Shown: positions 55,547 through 63,732 of the stretch, piece after piece
Position numbering within the stretch: position 1 is the stretch's first letter
How the letters are laid out: every line of letters begins with the position of its first letter
Assembly (NCBI GenBank): GCA_910574455.1
Contig: CAJSYZ010000004.1
Span: 2,170,001 to 2,234,000 of the forward strand
Reading direction: 5' to 3'
From: Trichaptum fuscoviolaceum
Lineage: Eukaryota > Basidiomycota > Agaricomycetes > Hymenochaetales > Trichaptaceae
DNA length: 64,000 nucleotides
Notes under the pieces: model-generated
Told to the model about the DNA's origin: nothing
Database searches by the model: none
Seen by the model: the letters and a program-made list of their open reading frames with translations, nothing else
Made by a program: the position numbers and the translations under genes

Positions 55547-56653
55547 CCCGAGGAAGTGCCCAACCTGAGGATTACTATACTACTCGCCGATCGCACGGAA
55601 CTACCGTTGGCAGGCGTACTAAGGATCAACATCCTTAACCCCGTCTCCATCTACGACTTACAACCCACTTCATACCAATCCGACACACCCCCTCATAACC
55701 CCTCCGAACTTGACGAAAGCAGGACAGACCCACAGGACTACTCCGAGTACAAACATCAAACACAAGAAGATAACGAAAGCCTCTACGATCAACTTGTACC
55801 CCCTCGATTAGAACCCACCGTTACTCAGGAAACCTACGCATACTCCGCCGAGGAAGGAACAGATTTCGAGAACCCAAGCCACCATTGGAACGAAGTATCT
55901 GAGCACAACAGATTACTACCTCCCGTGACTCCGAATCACTCCAACCCTCCGATCACTACACCCCCAAGCGTAGAACAAGCCCTACGTCCCTTCCCTCAAC
56001 TTCGAACGTCCGAACGAACTCCCACACCCGCTCCAGGACCTTCCAGAACTTTAGGAAACCTCAGACAAACTTTCCAAAGGACAGGAAGACGACTCAGGAA
56101 TACATTAAACAACCAATTAATCAATCTGGCGAATCAAGCTCCCGCTCCCGCCCCCAACTTCGACCAACTAATTGAAGACAACTATCAGCACCTTGTCAAT
56201 AGTGCATTAGTTCATCCGATCCAACAGAACTCCAAATACGACCTACAATACCTCCAACTCCGTCTACACTCTATACGACACGACCCCATTAATTGGATCT
56301 ACCGACACGGCATCTTTTGGTTCGAAGGAAAGCCATACATTCCCGATTGTTACCTTCGCAAAGGCCTTATTGGAATCTGCCACACCAAAGTTGACAACGC
56401 CATTGATCATTTCTCCGAAAGAGAAACCCTCTTGAACCTCACATCAATCGTTTATTGGCCCGGACAACCCCAGAACGTTTCAACCGAAATACGGAAGTGT
56501 ATTTGTTACCTACTACACTCTGAACCACCCACCCGAGTTGCCAGCCCACCTCTCGAAGCATCCATCCGATCCATTACTCCACCCCCTGTTGAACCCGAAG
56601 AAGGAAGCCGAACCGTTACTCCGACTCCCCCAGCAAACGAAGACACCAACTGA
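55547..56653 (+). CDS. ATG-less leader ORF with H2C2-like segment, 368 codons
   Basis: Open from after a TAA (55544) to TGA 56651-56653, with no methionine codon inside. It is clearly protein-like: a hydrophilic Pro/Glu-rich first half, RQTFQRTGRRLRNTLNNQL, then NWIYRHGIFWFEGKPYIPD, ICHTKVDNAIDHFSERET and IVYWPGQPQNVSTEIRKCIC. The last part follows the pattern of the integrase H2C2 zinc finger, with one cysteine spacing changed. It shares the gag frame. Translation would need a non-AUG start or another device. It might be a captured and diverged integrase piece. Confidence 0.6.
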   Translation, partial: PEEVPNLRITILLADRTELPLAGVLRINILNPVSIYDLQPTSYQSDTPPHNPSELDESRTDPQDYSEYKHQTQEDNESLYDQLVPPRLEPTVTQETYAYSAEEGTDFENPSHHWNEVSEHNRLLPPVTPNHSNPPITTPPSVEQALRPFPQLRTSERTPTPAPGPSRTLGNLRQTFQRTGRRLRNTLNNQLINLANQAPAPAPNFDQLIEDNYQHLVNSALVHPIQQNSKYDLQYLQLRLHSIRHDPINWIYRHGIFWFEGKPYIPDCYLRKGLIGICHTKVDNAIDHFSERETLLNLTSIVYWPGQPQNVSTEIRKCICYLLHSEPPTRVASPPLEASIRSITPPPVEPEEGSRTVTPTPPANEDTN

Positions 56654-56668
56654 ATTAAATTTCAGTAA

Positions 56669-57673
56669 CTCGTTAAACTGGCGCCAAAAGACAGACCACC
56701 AGTCCCAGGAAAATACGTACCCATAGCAGCCCAAGTACCCGTTGGAGTTACCCGCCCAGAAAACGCTGAATTTGACCCAGTAAACCGAGCCTGGTACAGA
56801 CTTGACAAATCCAGAAGAAAAGTCTACCTTCATTTTCACTCAGGACACGACATCTGGAGAGCAATCTCGCATACCATCAAGAACCCGACCACATACTACA
56901 AACAGGTTAATACTTGGTACGCAGGAATCGAACCCAGTCAGGAAGAAATCGACCAGATACTTGCAAGAACATCAAGAACAGGCAGTCGACTTAACTCACC
57001 CAGAGTTGTTTCTTCTCGACTCGCATCACCCGCTCCTTCACAACACTCGCCATTAACCACTACTCAACCAGAAGCACCACCAGCTAAAACCGAAGCACCA
57101 CCCGCTGAATCGACAGCACTACCCTCATTATCTTACGCAGCAGCTGCAGCACCTAAAGCTGAACAAACCTCCCCACTCCTCACATTCACCCAACCGAAGG
57201 CTGAAACACCCGCACCTGTTTCGGAACTCGAATCCGAAGAACCAGAACTTGTAGGACAATTCGAAGGACTCCGCATCGACACCAGATTTGAAGAAGGCGC
57301 AACTTGGATACCCACTTGGACTCCGCCTCCCAAGAACTACACTTCGCAGGAGACACAAACTATCCTCACTCTCGAGCAACTAGAGAAAGAGGAAAGAGAA
57401 CTAAGAAGGCGCAGACGAGAATCTGAAGAAGAAAGTTCAGAAGAAGACTCAGAAGATTCAGAAGACACCGAAGCCGAGCACACGGCACACACCGCCGAAG
57501 GATCTACACACTCAGCCGCAGGATCTACATCGGTTAACGCCAACAATAGCAACCGAAGCTCACCTGTACCCGTAATTCTGGAAAACGACGAACACCCCGA
57601 TCAGGAAAACCTTCCACAGCCACCCCCACCCCCACCATCACCTACACCCCCAGGAACCCCAGTGGTAGTCGAA
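56669..57673 (+). CDS. ATG-less N-terminal extension in frame with gag, 335 codons
   Basis: Begins after TAA 56666-56668 and runs without a stop into gag. No methionine codon. The sequence has APKDRPPVPGKYVPIAAQ, AWYRLDKSRRKVYLHFHSG, TYYKQVNTWYAGIEPSQEE, an Ala/Pro-rich stretch, ELRRRRRESEEESSEEDSED and a poly-Pro run. It would give an extended Gag if initiated at a non-AUG codon, comparable in principle to CUG-initiated glyco-Gag of murine gammaretroviruses. The two stops before it (TGA, TAA) could each come from one C-to-T change. Confidence 0.55.
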
Positions 57674-58330
57674 ATGGCCAAACAAGCAGACCATCAACCG
57701 CGAGGCACCGGAGCAAATAAACCTTTTAACTTTACTGGCAAACGAAGCGAAGCTAGCCGATGGCTTAGCCTTGTTGAAAACTACTTGGCACTCAATGATT
57801 TGGACTATGCAACCGATCAACGCAAAATACGATTTGCACTCTCCTTTTGCACTGAAGGACCCGCTGCAATCTTTGCAAAGAATGTTAAAGACGAACAGGA
57901 CAATGCACAATGGGTTATGACTTGGCAACAATTCGTTGACAAATTCAAGTCACACTTCATTTCCACCGATTACATCGCCGATGCATTCAAGGAACTCTCT
58001 AGCCTTAAACAAGCACCCACGGACAAAATCGACGATTACATTCATAACTTCCAGCGACTCGCACGTGAAGCGAACATCACCGACTTCACAGTACTCTTTT
58101 CCATGTTCAAGAATGGATTACTCCGCCACACGCGAACCGCACTACTTCAGAAGGATATCCCAGTTCCAGACAATGGAATAAAGATAATGGCACCGTACTA
58201 CGAAGCAGCCAGGAAGATAGGAAAATCATACGAGGAGATCTATCAGGACAACCGCCCGTTCAATCGACTCCGCAACCGTTATGGACAATCTTCATATAAT
58301 CGACCTCGATTCAACAAATTTCGCAGATGA
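57674..58330 (+). CDS. gag: Gag core of retroelement 3, 218 aa
   Basis: ATG 57674 is the first ATG of the predicted transcript. The gag fold is visible: FNFTGKRSEASRWLSLVENY, AAIFAKNVKD, QFVDKFKSHF, FKELSSLKQAPTDKIDDYI, then a basic end NRPRFNKFRR. It ends at TGA 58328-58330, and the same frame continues at once into the zinc-knuckle ORF. The stop may be a CGA-to-TGA change, a readthrough site, or a real protein end with reinitiation: an ATG overlaps the stop as ATGA, and an in-frame ATG follows 13 bases after the stop. Confidence 0.9.
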   Translation: MAKQADHQPRGTGANKPFNFTGKRSEASRWLSLVENYLALNDLDYATDQRKIRFALSFCTEGPAAIFAKNVKDEQDNAQWVMTWQQFVDKFKSHFISTDYIADAFKELSSLKQAPTDKIDDYIHNFQRLAREANITDFTVLFSMFKNGLLRHTRTALLQKDIPVPDNGIKIMAPYYEAARKIGKSYEEIYQDNRPFNRLRNRYGQSSYNRPRFNKFRR

Positions 58331-58342
58331 CGACTCAACGAG

Positions 58343-58816
58343 ATGGACATAGATTCTGAACCCGAATCAGACCAACCCGAGGAACCGGAAAATTTGGAAG
58401 AATCATTCAAGCTCTACGCAATGTACTTCAACAAGCTTACGCCCGAGGAAAAGAAGAAAGCGCAAGCAGATGGACTCTGTTTCTACTGCAAGAAGGCAGG
58501 ACATTTTGCAAACAAATGCCCTTCGCGTCCCGCACGCACCTCGAAGTTCCGAAGCTCAGGAAAATCCCCAAGGAAATTCCAGAACAACTTCAGACGAAAC
58601 AATGGACGATTCAAGAAGCGAAACATTAACTCGATGGAACTTGACGAAGAACCCGATGACCCGGACGATTTGATTGCTGAACGCGCAATCCAGATCCATG
58701 AAATGATGACAGACCTCAATGGACAGGAACAGGAAGCATTGTTCAACATGCTAGACGAAATGCCCGATCCCAATGATGACAACGACGATTTTGACGATGA
58801 TGATGGAAATTTTTGA
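58343..58816 (+). CDS. Zinc-knuckle (nucleocapsid-like) part of Gag, 157 aa
   Basis: In frame with the gag core, beyond its TGA. It starts MDIDSEPESDQPEE, carries CFYCKKAGHFANKC (CCHC) near residue 45, a basic RNA-binding stretch (FQNNFRRNNGRFKKRN) and an acidic tail, and ends at TGA 58814-58816 just after the slippery heptamer. Normally this part belongs to Gag, so the split is unusual. Confidence 0.88.
   Translation: MDIDSEPESDQPEEPENLEESFKLYAMYFNKLTPEEKKKAQADGLCFYCKKAGHFANKCPSRPARTSKFRSSGKSPRKFQNNFRRNNGRFKKRNINSMELDEEPDDPDDLIAERAIQIHEMMTDLNGQEQEALFNMLDEMPDPNDDNDDFDDDDGNF
58807..58813 (+). promoter_or_regulatory. -1 frameshift heptamer AAATTTT
   Basis: Gag frame reads GGA AAT TTT TGA; A AAT TTT is a canonical X XXY YYZ heptamer touching the stop. 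A -1 slip leads into pol, whose frame has no ATG at its beginning. Confidence 0.8.
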
Positions 58817-61800
58817 TCAACTCCGAGTTGGTTAATCCGATTCAACTCAACACCATCACTATCAACGGAAACACTCGCTCTTTTCGCATACCCATCACGA
58901 TACTCATTAACGGACAACCTCACACACTCTCAGCTCTACTCGACACCGGAGCACAACTCAATTTCATCAATTCAAAACTAGCCAACAAACTCAAACTAAA
59001 AACACAGAAAATCGACAAACCCATACTAGTCAGTAACGCCGATGGTACACTCAACACAGAAGGCAGTGTCACCAAACGAACTCGAATCCACATCACACAC
59101 CCCCACACTCTCTCACCACATTTCTACCTCACTCATATCCCACAGGACGACGTCATACTAGGTCTACCTTGGTTTAAACAAGCTAAACCAAAGATAGACT
59201 GGGGAAACGATGCAATCACCATAAACAAGATTACGATTTCAACCCGAATGGAACAAGAAAAACAACAGAAACTACCACCACCAGAAAAACTCGACATCCC
59301 AAAGGAATATATGCCCTATGCCAACATCTTCTCCGAAAAAGAAATCCAAACATATCCACCAGCACGACCTTATGATCACGAAATCAAGACAAAACCCTCA
59401 TTCATACCGAAAATCTTCAAAACCTACAATACTCCGTACCACCAAAGACCCATACTCCGTGACCTTATTAATGACCTACTCAAGAAAGGATTCATTAAAC
59501 CCTCCGCATCACCGATGGCCTCACCATTATTCTTCATTAGCAAGAAAGATGGAACCCTCCGACCGATTCAGGATTATCGATATCTTAACGAGCATACAAT
59601 CCGCGATGGATTTCCTATACCGAACACCCAGACACTATTGAATCAACTCCAAGGATCCAAATACTTCACCACCCTCGATATTCGACAAGGATACCACAAC
59701 ATTCGAATCAAGGAAGAAGACCAATGGAAAGCCGCATTCAACTGCGAAGAAGGACACTTTCAACCAACAGTTATGTTCTTTGGCCTATGCAATTCACCCG
59801 CCACCTTTCAACGTTTCATGAATGATATACTTGCAAAGCAAATCCGCGAAAACAAGTGTATTGTTTACATGGACGACATTATGATCCATGCCGCCACTAT
59901 GCAACAACTTATCTCGAATACCCTTGAAGTTTTCGACGTTCTCAAGAAACACAAGCTATATCTCAAACCCGCCAAATGCCGATTCCACCAGACCGAAGTC
60001 CCATTCCTAGGATACATTATCTCCGAGTCACAGATCAAGACTGACCCGACGAAGATACAAGGAATAGTTGACTGGCCGACACCAAAGAATCTACGAGACA
60101 TACGATCATTTACAGGATTTACGAACTTCTACAGGCGATTCATTCCCCATTATGCCACCATATGCCGACCCCTCGATCAACTAAAACGCAAAAACATACC
60201 ATTCACTTGGACCGACCGACAACAACATGCTTTTCAAACACTCAAGGACTTATTCTCGAAACAACCACTCCTTATGCAACCCGACCCGAACAAGCCATTC
60301 TACCTCGAAACCGACGCTTCAGCCGTAGCTACTGGTGCAGTACTACGACAACTCGACAAGGATAATCAATTACGACCAATTGGATACATCTCCCAAGCAC
60401 TTAATCCGACGCAACGAAACTGGCAAATATACGACAGGGAACTATTTGCTATAATCCGCGCATTACAGACATGGCGACACTATCTATTAGGCAGCCCACA
60501 CGTTATCACAGTACATTGTGATCACAAGAACCTAACCTATTGGCGACAACCACAACGATTAACCCCTCGACAAGCCCGATGGCAGAACGAACTTTCACAT
60601 TACCCCCTCCAAATCCAAGCAGTCCCCGGAAAACACATGATTCAATCCGATGCCCTTTCCCGGAGACCCGACCAATTTAAAACGGAAGGAGAACTCAACA
60701 ACGAAGTTACACTTCTACCAGAGAAAGTTTTCATTCAAGAGATGGAAATACTCGAAGCCGAAATAGAAGAACAGGACAATGACGATCGAAACACCATTGA
60801 CATTGACGAACTTCATGACAAGATTCGACTCGAAACAGGCAACATTCAGAAAGCAATGACACTCATTCAGAAGGAACTCCCCCTCACGAAACCAAAGATG
60901 AACGACTTCTCAATCAAGGATAACCTTGTACACTTTAGGAACAAGATCTATGTTCCGAAGAACAAGGAAATCATGAGAAACATCTTACGACTTCATCATG
61001 ACCTCCCCACGCGAAATCACCCAGGAATAGCAAACACAATGGAACAGATTCGACGCACCTACTACTGGCCCCGCATGCAGCAGTTCATTTCGAAATATGT
61101 GCAAGGATGCGCAATTTGCCAACAAATGAAGATAAATCACCATCCACTTGTACCTCCGCTCAGCCCGATCATCGCAGACAAAGACACATACCCCTTTGCT
61201 ACAGTCAATATTGATTTCATTACCGACCTACCGGAATCAAATGGCTACGACAGCATATGTGTTATTGTGGATCACGATTGCACCAAAGCAATAGTACTCA
61301 CCCCATGCAACAAGACAATCACCGCACTCGATACCGCACAACTCTACATCGACAATGTCTACAAACGATTTGGATTACCCAGGAAAATAATCTCAGATCG
61401 TGGACCCCAATTTGCATCGACACTATTCAGACAGCTATGCCGCTTACTGCACATCAAGCAGGCTATGTCTACAGCATATCACCCACAAACAGATGGACAA
61501 GCTGAACGAACGAACCAGGAGATCGAAGCATACTTCCGAATTTACGCAGCAAACCACCCCCAACATTGGTCACGATACATACCAATGATGGAATTCACTC
61601 ACAACAATCGCAAGCATTCCACCACAGAGCAGACCCCTTTCCGATTACTCATGGGATATGACCCAACGTCATTCCCTACGGAAAAATCCGAGATCGACAG
61701 TAACATCCCCACTCTCCAAACTCGCTTGATCAAGATATTGGAACTCCGAACTGAAGCCGAAGCAGCTCTAACTCTCGCACAAGAATTCCAGCGTGAGACA

Positions 61801-62250
61801 CAAGAATCACACTTCCAGCCCTTGGAAGAAGGACAAAGTGTATGGTTAGAAGCCAGGAACCTCCGACGAACCGGACTACCCTCGAAATTCCAATCTAAAC
61901 GAGAAGGACCCTTTACGATCATCAAGAAGCTCAGGGACAATGTCTATCAACTCGATCTACCAGAGCATTGGAAAATACATCCAGTATTTCATGCTTCTCT
62001 TCTCACTCCCCACAAGGAAACGGACGAACATGGACCATCTTACACACGACCGCCACCCGAACTTATCGAAGGAGAAGAAGAATATGAAGTTGAAGCGATA
62101 CTCAATCACCGAGGACCTCCGAAGAAGCGTGAATATCTTGTCAAATGGCTAGGATACCCGACATCACAGAACCAATGGATACCCGAACACTCACTGGAGA
62201 ATACACAGGAACTTCTGTCCGAATACAAGAAGGCACACAGGATCAAATGA
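58813..62250 (+). CDS. pol: Pol of retroelement 3: protease, RT, RNase H, integrase, chromodomain, 1145 codons
   Basis: Uninterrupted frame. Protease with LLDTGAQLNFI; RT with IVYMDDIMIH and FTGFTNFYRRFI; RNase H with ETDASAVATGAVL; integrase with HHDLPTRNH ... CAICQQMK, NIDFITDLPE, SDRGPQF and TDGQAERTNQE; chromodomain with REYLVKWLGYPTSQNQW; end KAHRIK. It is more distant from retroelements 1 and 2 than they are from each other. The initial codon here is only the first after the slip. The TGA overlaps the ATG of the next ORF as ATGA (62247-62250). Confidence 0.95.
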   Translation: MINSELVNPIQLNTITINGNTRSFRIPITILINGQPHTLSALLDTGAQLNFINSKLANKLKLKTQKIDKPILVSNADGTLNTEGSVTKRTRIHITHPHTLSPHFYLTHIPQDDVILGLPWFKQAKPKIDWGNDAITINKITISTRMEQEKQQKLPPPEKLDIPKEYMPYANIFSEKEIQTYPPARPYDHEIKTKPSFIPKIFKTYNTPYHQRPILRDLINDLLKKGFIKPSASPMASPLFFISKKDGTLRPIQDYRYLNEHTIRDGFPIPNTQTLLNQLQGSKYFTTLDIRQGYHNIRIKEEDQWKAAFNCEEGHFQPTVMFFGLCNSPATFQRFMNDILAKQIRENKCIVYMDDIMIHAATMQQLISNTLEVFDVLKKHKLYLKPAKCRFHQTEVPFLGYIISESQIKTDPTKIQGIVDWPTPKNLRDIRSFTGFTNFYRRFIPHYATICRPLDQLKRKNIPFTWTDRQQHAFQTLKDLFSKQPLLMQPDPNKPFYLETDASAVATGAVLRQLDKDNQLRPIGYISQALNPTQRNWQIYDRELFAIIRALQTWRHYLLGSPHVITVHCDHKNLTYWRQPQRLTPRQARWQNELSHYPLQIQAVPGKHMIQSDALSRRPDQFKTEGELNNEVTLLPEKVFIQEMEILEAEIEEQDNDDRNTIDIDELHDKIRLETGNIQKAMTLIQKELPLTKPKMNDFSIKDNLVHFRNKIYVPKNKEIMRNILRLHHDLPTRNHPGIANTMEQIRRTYYWPRMQQFISKYVQGCAICQQMKINHHPLVPPLSPIIADKDTYPFATVNIDFITDLPESNGYDSICVIVDHDCTKAIVLTPCNKTITALDTAQLYIDNVYKRFGLPRKIISDRGPQFASTLFRQLCRLLHIKQAMSTAYHPQTDGQAERTNQEIEAYFRIYAANHPQHWSRYIPMMEFTHNNRKHSTTEQTPFRLLMGYDPTSFPTEKSEIDSNIPTLQTRLIKILELRTEAEAALTLAQEFQRETQESHFQPLEEGQSVWLEARNLRRTGLPSKFQSKREGPFTIIKKLRDNVYQLDLPEHWKIHPVFHASLLTPHKETDEHGPSYTRPPPELIEGEEEYEVEAILNHRGPPKKREYLVKWLGYPTSQNQWIPEHSLENTQELLSEYKKAHRIK

Positions 62251-62699
62251 CCGAACTTGCATTTGATTTCATTCCGCATCCGGAACAAACTAAGGACGCC
62301 ACTCAAAGAAACCTCCGAATCAGACAACAACCCGTTATTCTTCCGATTCATCAAATTCTCAAGAAGTATATCAGCCTCAACCAGACACCAACGCTTAGCA
62401 AGATGATCAAGCCAGCAGACCTCGCTAACTTCTGTGCATACATCCTCTCACTTGATATCCGACCGGAAATCAAGGATCTTGCACAAAAATTACTTTACGA
62501 GTCTTTCCGACGCATTGACCAAGGTCTAGGACCCTATCGGACCTTTTCTCAACGATTTGTATTCACCTCATCCAATCGAAGAGACACCCCGGAGATTACA
62601 GTCAGATATGGGCCGAACAATCAGTTCATTATCACGTCAACACCGCACTATCAACCGCCGCCGCCCTACTCCGATGCCATCTCCACAACCCCTTCGTGA
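62247..62699 (+). CDS. Accessory ORF A after pol, 150 aa
   Basis: ATG 62247 overlaps the pol stop (ATGA), a layout that often permits termination-reinitiation. The protein reads MTELAFDFIPHPEQ, then ILKKYISLNQTPTLSKM, CAYILSLDIRPEIKDLAQKL, and ends TPHYQPPPPYSDAISTTPS, which includes a PPxY-type motif. No family recognised. Codon composition is similar to gag and pol of the same element. Confidence 0.65.
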   Translation: MTELAFDFIPHPEQTKDATQRNLRIRQQPVILPIHQILKKYISLNQTPTLSKMIKPADLANFCAYILSLDIRPEIKDLAQKLLYESFRRIDQGLGPYRTFSQRFVFTSSNRRDTPEITVRYGPNNQFIITSTPHYQPPPPYSDAISTTPS

Positions 62700-63231
62700 C
62701 GACCCTCCACCCACGGAGATAAGCAAAGAACAAATCCTTAATGACCTTCGCACACTAGCAGCAGAAACTCCGACCAACCGTCAACCCACACTCATTTTCC
62801 ACCTATTCAATTTCATCCATCAACAAGAAGAACCCAACACTCCACCGCTCAATCACCTCATCGATTTCATTGATACTCTTCTCACCCATGCGACTCCACT
62901 GCACCAGGCACACCTTTCGATAGGACTCTACATACTAATTCAAATGGTCAAGACAAATGACCTTGAAGGATCAGTACAACTTCCGAATGGATTCCGATTC
63001 ATTCACCGGCAACCGGCATCCGTTCAGACCTCCGAAACTTCTACTTCCAGAGATTCCACATCCCCTCCGCCCTTGGAACCTTTCTCTCCCGCATATAGTC
63101 CCACTACCTCCACGGAATCACTCACCAGTCACACTACCGACGACCCGGACTCAGACAAAGAGAACATCCCCACTCGACATGCCATTCAACTTCGACACCC
63201 CTATTCCGACGTTCGAAGCGCCCCCTTTTGA
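62674..63231 (+). CDS. Accessory ORF B, 185 aa
   Basis: Starts at ATG 62674 and overlaps ORF A by 26 nt in another frame. A helical middle (EQILNDLRTLAAETPTNRQ, LNHLIDFIDTLLTHATPL) is followed by a Ser/Thr/Pro-rich and acidic end. No known domain. Confidence 0.6.
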   Translation: MPSPQPLRDDPPPTEISKEQILNDLRTLAAETPTNRQPTLIFHLFNFIHQQEEPNTPPLNHLIDFIDTLLTHATPLHQAHLSIGLYILIQMVKTNDLEGSVQLPNGFRFIHRQPASVQTSETSTSRDSTSPPPLEPFSPAYSPTTSTESLTSHTTDDPDSDKENIPTRHAIQLRHPYSDVRSAPF

Positions 63232-63730
63232 CGCTGAAGAAAACCTCGCAGCCACTGACCCTGGACCTCTACTACCAGCTGAGGATATTGATCCCCTCTG
63301 GGTAACAGGCTGGGGCAATCATGCAAACGATTGGCAAAACGGAGCATGGCACCCGCAACTGACACCCGCACACCCGGAAAACGACTACCCTTCCCCTCCG
63401 CCCTCTCCCACTCTACCCCCTCTCAGTCCCTTCGACCTCGTCCGGCACTATATCTTTGACCCCTCCCACTCCGACTATATCAACATCCGCCGACTCAAGA
63501 CTCTCAATCCCCATCCCCAACTCACCACCCTCGTCCTCCGTCGCACATTCTTCACTCCGGAGTACGCCACCCCGATTCTACAAGCCCTACACATCCTCCT
63601 CGACCTCCCCTACGTCCCCTGGATAGGCCGACGCGTTCGACACGCAGGAACACCGCATCGACACTTCGTAGCTTACGACGAAGACCCCATCTGTGTCTGC
63701 AGTTGTTGCAGGTATTGCCCCGTTCACTAA
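63179..63730 (+). CDS. Accessory ORF C, 183 aa
   Basis: Starts at ATG 63179 (MPFNFDTPIPTFEAPPFDAE), overlapping ORF B by 53 nt. It has a Trp/Asp-rich stretch (PLWVTGWGNHANDWQNGAW), a Pro-rich linker, a helical part (YATPILQALHILLDLPYVP) and a Cys-rich end DPICVCSCCRYCPVH that could bind metal. An in-frame ATG lies upstream at 62957, but the sequence between looks less coding-like. Confidence 0.6.
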   Translation: MPFNFDTPIPTFEAPPFDAEENLAATDPGPLLPAEDIDPLWVTGWGNHANDWQNGAWHPQLTPAHPENDYPSPPPSPTLPPLSPFDLVRHYIFDPSHSDYINIRRLKTLNPHPQLTTLVLRRTFFTPEYATPILQALHILLDLPYVPWIGRRVRHAGTPHRHFVAYDEDPICVCSCCRYCPVH

Positions 63731-63732
63731 CA

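Noticed and set aside
55525..55560. tRNA-like words (TAGCTCAAAGGG) in the leader of retroelement 3
   Set aside because: No complete cloverleaf or matching T-arm can be drawn.
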